Positions 58,000 to 64,000 of a DNA stretch of 64,000 nt are shown here, one piece after another. The stretch is from NCBI GenBank assembly GCA_010645155.1, contig JAAGOF010000185.1, positions 1,390,329 through 1,454,328 of the forward strand, written 5' to 3'. Origin of the DNA: Tigriopus japonicus. Lineage: Eukaryota; Arthropoda; Copepoda; Harpacticoida; Harpacticidae. The notes under the pieces were generated by a model, which worked only from the letters and a program-made list of their open reading frames with translations, had not been told where the DNA came from and made no database searches. The translations under genes and the position numbers were made by a program. Numbering within the stretch: the first letter of the stretch is position 1; every line of letters begins with the position of its first letter.

Positions 58000-58880
58000 G
58001 TAAATGTTGAAGCTGATGATAATTGATAAACCATCATACCAATTACCACAATTTGTGAGATCCCAACTGGATCATGAACTGGTGTTCTCGTATAATGCAA
58101 AAAAAAACCACACAAATATCATGCATATGCACTTGTCAAACAAATCGACGACTGATCATTTAAATTTAAGCAAAATGAATTAGTTGTTTCCTAAAAATAT
58201 TTATATCAACATTGCATTCCAATCCTAGTTCAGTCTAATCAAGGCTCAAGAATCATAATTTTACAACTCTTGACGTCAAACAAGTCGTGATTCTGAAGTG
58301 AGTTAAGGCTTTTCATTTTCAAACCTAAAATTGGAAAATTGGAAAAAAAGTTTCTAGAATCCATTCACAACGAGACATTATTTTAAAATCTAACGATGAG
58401 CCAGGAAGCAAATCGTTCAAAGCCTTCCGTAAGATCCAAGTGAACGAGTTTATACTAGGCTAGAAAAGGGAGAATCTCCCATCATCAATCTCAAAATGTG
58501 CCATGTTGGGGAATGGTTCCACAAACGGCGCTCTAAATGTTCCACCGAGAGAGATAGAAGGTCCGAAGAAGGGCGAGCTTAGCACAGTTGGCCCAAAGAA
58601 GGCAAATCGTCCCAAAGACTTTTAGCTGAGGAACGTAAAATCGATCCTAATACAATTATGGCACTTCAGAGCACTTACCATAAACGATCTTTGATGAAAT
58701 CATTGCAAAAACACCATCTCTGGGCGCCTCTTTTGGTGTGGAAAAAGATGAAGACAGTAGTAAAAGCATTTAATACGTGTCAAAAAGATTTTGTGGCTCT
58801 TATTGTTCTTTGATGAGAAATCATTTAGTCCTATGATGCATTAATAGATTTCGAAATCCGTTATGGTTAGATTACACTAC
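58000..58880. other. NK6 3' flank, nothing further recognised
   Basis: Probably includes the NK6 3' UTR. No clear AATAAA was found close to the stop. The segment 58440-58700 is GC-richer but shows no domain. Confidence 0.4.
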
Positions 58881-58881
58881 A

Positions 58882-59195
58882 CGTTTTATGTCGCAGATCA
58901 AGACAAACTACGAAATCTCAGATACAATGGATTAGTCTGGCCCAGGTTTGGGACAACTTTTTTTTTCTTCCCGCTGGGGCCAACTTCCTTGTCTCCAAAG
59001 TAGTAAAATGAGCAAGTTCTATCCTTCAAACATGTCTACGAAGGCTTGAAGATGGCCGATCACACAAATGAGCACAAATTTTAACGTCCAAGAGACAGAT
59101 ATACATGCTGTCAAAGGATTATTTTGAAGAATTATTGTCAAAATATTGAGTAATTAACGAGTTAACGCACTTTTCTCCCGGTTTTGGAACAACTT
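58882..59195. repeat. Long inverted repeat, left arm (pairs with 60398-60775)
   Basis: The arm reads ACACGTTTTATGTCGCAGAT, then TAGTCTGGCCCAGGTTTGGG and on through CTACGAAGGCTTG, GTCCAAGAGACAGATAT and TCTCCCGGTTTT. All are present inverted at 60398-60775. The inner 260 bp (58936-59192 against 60401-60661) is the best conserved part, about 90 percent by eye. Confidence 0.8.
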
Positions 59196-59280
59196 ACATG
59201 AGGGTAGGATTCCGGTCAACTTTGGTTCCAGATGGTTTACATAATAATCAAAGTGAACAAAGGGATTAAGAACAGGGTAA

Positions 59281-59627
59281 ACTTACAGAAGCTCATATGA
59301 AAGAAGAGTCATTAGAACACTAGCAACGGTGGCTTTATCATGAAGCTTTAAACAAGCCAAACAAGAGGGAAGTGGAAGAGGAGAAAAAGAAACAAGAAAT
59401 AGGAGACTTTGAACAAAAAATATCCATGGAAGGATTCTTATTTTATGATCCAATGACTAGATCAATCTTTACTGGCATGATCTATGTAAATTGATCGCAA
59501 AATCGACTTTCATTACAACTTGAACTTCCTCATTGATGGTGGCGACAACAACAACAAACATTAGAAGCTTCAAAAAGCCAAACAACCTGACTGTGTCGAT
59601 GCTTCATTCTCATGAGCTTCTTTAGGT
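59281..59627. repeat. Dispersed repeat B, copy 2, inside the inverted-repeat loop
   Basis: Partner of 54415-54775 in the same orientation; it sits between the two arms of the 58882/60775 inverted repeat. Confidence 0.8.
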
Positions 59628-60397
59628 AAATTTGTAATGATTATTTAAAAAACTTTGCTGTATTCAATATGCACCAAATACGAGCTTAATGCAGAGGACT
59701 AGAATGTGAAAAGATCTGTTTAATCATGTAAAAAGTCACATTTTTCTCTTTTAAATTTCTCTGATAGTTAGTGAGTTACCCTTTATTCAAGATTTTCTAC
59801 ATGGCACAAAAAACATTTGCATAACAAATATTTTCCATAATATAAGGAATTTTGAACAAAGGGTATTTCAACAGATCTTTCTATTTATGAATCTTGCATC
59901 ATGCTTCTGTTTGGTGCAAATTCAACACAAGTTGCAAAAATCCATAAAGTTAAACCAAATATTTTTGTTTTCTCTTTGATGATTTATAGGCATCATCTGG
60001 AATTTCCTGTTTAATATTTGCTTGTTTGACTTAGATTTTCTGGGCATATTTAGTTGCAATGAATCAGCAATTTTTCAATTGTCACTTATTCCTTGGGTGT
60101 TGCATATTTTTTGAGTACTTCTTCATCCATTGGATATTGAGCTTGTCTATATCAATACAATATGGTGCAAATTAGTAGGTGAACTCATTTCATGGATTTG
60201 TTCTTTGTTTCATATGGTCAAAAGAAACAAAATCATTGAAATAGTAACAATTAGTGCATGAAAACATCAATGAAGACCATTTTTACTTATTTTAGTGTGA
60301 AATTTCATTCTAAGCTCTTGTAAACTATGTAATATGTGTTGCGCTATGCGCTCTATGTGAACTATCTGGATCCATGACTGGCCGAAATTCTATCCTC

Positions 60398-60775
60398 ATA
60401 AGTTGTTCAAAAACCGGGAGAAAAGTGTGTTAAATCATTAATTGCTCAATATTTTGACAATAATTCTTCAAAACAATCTTTTGATAGCATATATCTGTCT
60501 CTTGGACGTTGAAATTTGTGCTCATTTGTATGATAGGCCATCTACAAGCCTTCGTAGACATGTTTGAATGATAGAACTTGCTCATTTTACTACTATGGAG
60601 ACAAGGAAGTTGGCCCCAGCGGGAAGAAAAAAAAAGTTGTCCCAAACCTGGGCCAGACTAAGCCATTTATTCATTGGCAAGCAAGGAGTATTCCATAAGA
60701 GGTTGCGAGATTGTACATCGGTGATGCCGCACTTCGCCTCAATCTGCGATATAAAACGTGTCGTGTAAAACAGGA
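60398..60775. repeat. Long inverted repeat, right arm
   Basis: Inverse of 58882-59195 (AAAACCGGGAGAAAAG, CAAGCCTTCGTAGACATG, CCCAAACCTGGGCCAGACTA). It carries about 65 extra or diverged bases between the inner block and the ACGTGTCGT-like end. Confidence 0.8.
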
Positions 60776-61042
60776 ATGTGAAATATACAGGGTTCTCACT
60801 TATTAGAGTCCCATTCCAGACCAAGAATTACTTTTAATGCATTACGTTTATGATTGTGTTTGTGCTAGTACCAAATGACGAAAGCAGTTTTAGTATGTTA
60901 GATAATTTTGAAATAGATTTATTTGCTCTGAACCTTTGATGTTCTATCAAGAAATGACACTGCGCACATAAAAAGCTGGATTTTTTTAGACACAAAACAA
61001 AATGTTTGGTATACGTACACCAGTACGTTTTGAGTTCTTAAC

Positions 61043-61364
61043 TAGTGATGGACCGAAAGTGCTTTCGGCCGAAATTTCGGTTTCGGTTTCGGAAACCGAA
61101 AGCAGACATGTACTATAAAGGATGGACTTTGACAATAAAATCGAAAAAAAATTCGTCCAAGAACCTCTGAAATTCAAGTTTCCCGATCTTTCAAAATTTG
61201 GGACTACTCAACATCGAACACATGAGCAATTTAATTTTTAAGGTGGATTTTGCATTTATACAATTTTGTGGTCAGCTACTGTCGGTTTCAGTTTCGGTTT
61301 CGGTTAAGCCCGCTTTCGGCCGAAACTTTCGGTTTCAGTTATGAGCCCTTTCGGTCCATTACTA
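61043..61364. mobile_element. hAT-like MITE with a perfect 8-bp target duplication
   Basis: The element starts TAGTGATGGACCGAAAG and ends with the inverse CTTTCGGTCCATTACTA. It is flanked on both sides by TTCTTAAC (61035-61042 and 61365-61372), an exact 8-bp duplication as made by hAT transposases. Subterminal runs of TTTCGG and CCGAAA form internal hairpins. No ORF. This is the best-preserved of three copies in the window. Confidence 0.88.
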
Positions 61365-62214
61365 TTCTTAACCTTTTTTTTTAAATTTCGATTCATCGCC
61401 TTGTTTTGTCACAACTGGCCATCATTTTTTTGGACTCGAAATCAAAATAACTCCTGCATTTTCCTTGTTTGAAACCCACTTTGATCTAAATAATTACTTG
61501 GGTCTTTTGAGCACATGAAACAAAAAAATCAGACTTTTCAAGGATATGTTGGCGTAAATGATCATCCAACATTTCTGTAAATCAGAAATTTTAACGGGAT
61601 TCATCTGACAACTATAAGCAACACAATCAAGCATTATAAAAAAAAATTATCACTTAACAGTGGTTCTTAAATGGGAGCCCTGGGATTGTGAAGACTGGGG
61701 AGAAATAGAAAAGGTGTAGTTGCGATGCAGTTTTATAACCTAAGTCATCATGGAAATACGTTCAAAGCTGGGCCTAAGAATGTTGTCGTTCAGCAGGAAG
61801 ATTTTCTTCGCTCGAGAGTTCTTCTTTAATCAAGATCACCATACTGTGAATGTATTTTTCAGGCGGCGCCATTAGTATTCTTATTTCAAGAGACAATCTT
61901 GTATCATATTTTGATTATAATTCTTTTAGAGCTCTTTTCAAATCAAATGCAATTCTCTTCCTCGGCTTTGACGAAAACTGCAAAGTTATTGCATGGATTT
62001 TCAATGAACAAAGTATCGTAATTTCTGTGCTTCAAATTTGACGATGCAAAAATCGATGTGCATTAGGATATCGTACTCATGTTGCAAAATCACATGTTTT
62101 ACGCCATGGAACATATCCTTTAAGCCAATTAAACAACACAACTTATCGAGACTACGAGAATGCTGTCATTCACATATTTTTCTTTTGGAGGGATTTTTTA
62201 TGCAAGCCTGGACT

Positions 62215-62336
62215 NNNNNNNNNNNNNNNNNNNNNNNNNNNNNNNNNNNNNNNNNNNNNNNNNNNNNNNNNNNNNNNNNNNNNNNNNNNNNNNNNNNNNN
62301 NNNNNNNNNNNNNNNNNNNNNNNNNNNNNNNNNNNN
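62215..62336. other. Assembly gap (122 N)
   Basis: Run of N. The sequence resumes inside a copy of the GGACA-rich transposon end seen at 1-124, so the gap is probably due to that repeat. Open frames through the gap are artefacts. Confidence 0.99.
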
Positions 62337-62398
62337 CACTTTTGGACACCTTTTGGACAGGGGTGGACAAAATGTCCAAAAATCAAATGCCCACCCTG
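62337..62398. repeat. Terminal fragment of an unidentified DNA transposon, right copy
   Basis: Identical over 62 bp to 63-124, ending GCCCACCCTG. The left part is hidden by the gap. Confidence 0.7.
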
Positions 62399-62658
62399 CT
62401 AGTAAGTATTGCTAAATTTAAATCTTTAAACTAAAATATGAGCCATTTTTTGGCTACTCTTCCTTTCACTCATTTTTTGAATATAATCAATTTTCCTACT
62501 TCATTACATATGAATATTTTGAAACGGGTGAAACGTTGTTAAAAAGATCTTACTGATGGTAAATACTTGTCATGGTATACTTTGAAATTGTGTAGCTCTT
62601 CAACCACCTTAACAAATTTTGAATGAAGACTTCTCTTAAATGGAGACTCGTGTAAATA

Positions 62659-63252
62659 CAGGGTGTCCAAGAATTGAAGGTGCATCGGAAAAAATAGATT
62701 TTCAATGGTTTAAAGACACGTTAGAGAAAAAAATACTTTTGCAGCTATGATTATAGTTCAGTGGCAAGTATCTTGAAACCCTTTCTAAGACTTCTTGGAT
62801 CAAGCTATTCAAGTTATTTGACTGGGCATGAGGGCATGTGCTTTTGTTTTTTTCTCAGCCTTACTTTGCGTTTTTGACATAGGTTGAAAAAACGCTCATA
62901 CTTTACATATACCCTTCAAGTTTTTAACATACTTCAGATCAAGGCTCTTCTATGATTGTTCCTCTTGCCTCCTGAACAATATTGAGTTGATATCAGAAGA
63001 TTCAGATGTCCCTTGAACTGAATGATTATTGAAGTGTCCTTCCAAGACGAATTTTAAAAACCTTTTCAACCTGCTTTGCCTGATGCGGTCTGATCCATTC
63101 AAATATTGTGGCATGCATTTGAAACTGCGGTTTCCAATGGGATAAGCGTTTTTCAAAACACTTTCTTTTAGGATATTTTATCAATTTTAAAGCATTTTTT
63201 TGGTCTGAATGGCAAGGAAAGCACGATGCACGATCAGTTCCAGGACACCCTG
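62659..63252. mobile_element. mariner/Tc1-type non-autonomous element
   Basis: The ends are CAGGGTGTCC and its exact inverse GGACACCCTG, followed inward by a further partly matching stretch (GTGCATCG on both sides). Each end is flanked by TA, the target duplication of Tc1/mariner elements. The 594-bp length is too short for a transposase gene; the minus-strand frame at 62950-63156 may be a remnant but shows no DDE motif. Confidence 0.82.
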
Positions 63253-63489
63253 TACCTTCAGTGTGAGAAGTTATAATATGTGATTTATTACACTACAGAG
63301 GTCAATATTCCTTTTGCTTTCCTTGAAACTCTTTCCAAAGTTATGTAGTGGACTCTAGTGAGGTGAAGGACAATTTTGGAAACAATTAAAGTGCAGAAGT
63401 TTACTTCTTCTTTTACTCCCTTTGAGCACAGCTTTATTGTGCTGGGTCATTCAGAGACACAGATCTCCGTTTGACCCTAAAAATGAGAG

Positions 63490-64000
63490 GGCGTTGACAA
63501 TTCTACGGTGAAACGACCCCCAACAAATGTACGTATTTTCACAGTGGAAAGTGCTTTGGCGTTGCCCAAGAATTCGGACTCGAGCAACAACGTTCGAAGG
63601 AACAGGATAAAGACAGCCAAGCATAGTTTTGAATAAATATTCGCCCGAAGCGAGAGAGAAAGCCCAAGACTGAAGATGTTGGAATCCAGGCCTCCCAGAA
63701 TGTGGACCGAGTTCACAGTATGAACTGTCTCTGATGCCTAAAGGAGGACGAAGACGGGCATATCACCTCATTACATAGCCTTCCATTGTAGTAATGTACG
63801 CGTCTCGGGTGAGAGGAATGAGTCAGCAAGCAAGGGAACGTAGAATGAAGGTACGTACATACGTACGGACGGACGGACGTGATGTATGTATATCTGTGTA
63901 AGACCGTAGGACCACGGATATGAAGCGGGTCGACTACTGGCTGACCTATCCTTGGACACTAGAACTCCAGGAGAGCAGTTCCCTTTCCACCAACAGAGCA
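63490..64000. promoter_or_regulatory. GC-richer right edge, possible 5' flank of a gene beyond the window
   Basis: After the mariner element the sequence becomes GC-richer and ends with GTAC and GGAC tetranucleotide runs (about 63852-63882), the same style seen upstream of the LDLa and NK6 genes. No exon was identified. Confidence 0.25.

Noticed and set aside
62038..62415. Open frames spanning the N run
   Set aside because: The frames are created by unknown bases in the assembly gap.

Overview
The window is nuclear DNA from an animal, most likely an arthropod. A crustacean such as a copepod is my best guess, but it rests on gene style rather than on a diagnostic sequence. The evidence is AT-rich DNA, GT-AG introns from about 60 bp to 7.5 kb, metazoan homeobox genes of the Not and NK6 families, a eukaryotic sialic acid synthase, and many decayed LINE, hAT, mariner and foldback elements. 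There is a 122-base assembly gap at 62215-62336. No bacterial operon, CRISPR array, rRNA or convincing tRNA was seen.

Layout. The left edge (1-4200) holds a transposon end, a short inverted-repeat element, the signal-peptide/LRRNT first exon of a minus-strand secreted or membrane leucine-rich-repeat protein, and a LINE 3' end. 6715-8644 (+) is a complete six-exon RCC2 (TD-60) gene. 9333-14484 (+) is a two-exon Not-like homeobox gene with a 4.9 kb intron. 16565-20260 (-) is a very tight three-gene array in the order SMIM8, GLMN (glomulin), NANS. Only 45 nt separate the SMIM8 stop from the GLMN ATG, with no polyadenylation signal between them, so the array looks like a eukaryotic operon. 22537-23441 is a 0.9 kb foldback element built from 15-bp units. 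25380-33899 (+) is a five-exon gene for a small type I membrane protein with one LDL-receptor class A module. 33900-48600 is mostly repeats: a degenerate LINE on the minus strand, a decayed transposon ORF and an inverted-repeat element. 48613-57998 (+) is a three-exon NK6-class homeobox gene whose 6.3 kb second intron holds nested LINE and other repeats. 58000-64000 holds a long inverted repeat, a hAT-type element with a perfect 8-bp target duplication, the assembly gap and a mariner-type element.

The genes do not form one pathway. Two developmental regulators (Not-like and NK6) lie about 34 kb apart on the same strand, which may reflect ancestral NK-class linkage. The compact SMIM8-GLMN-NANS array may be co-transcribed and is the most unusual gene arrangement here. 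Repeat families recur across the window: the LINE in at least five pieces, and the TAGTGATGGACCGAAAG hAT-like family in three.
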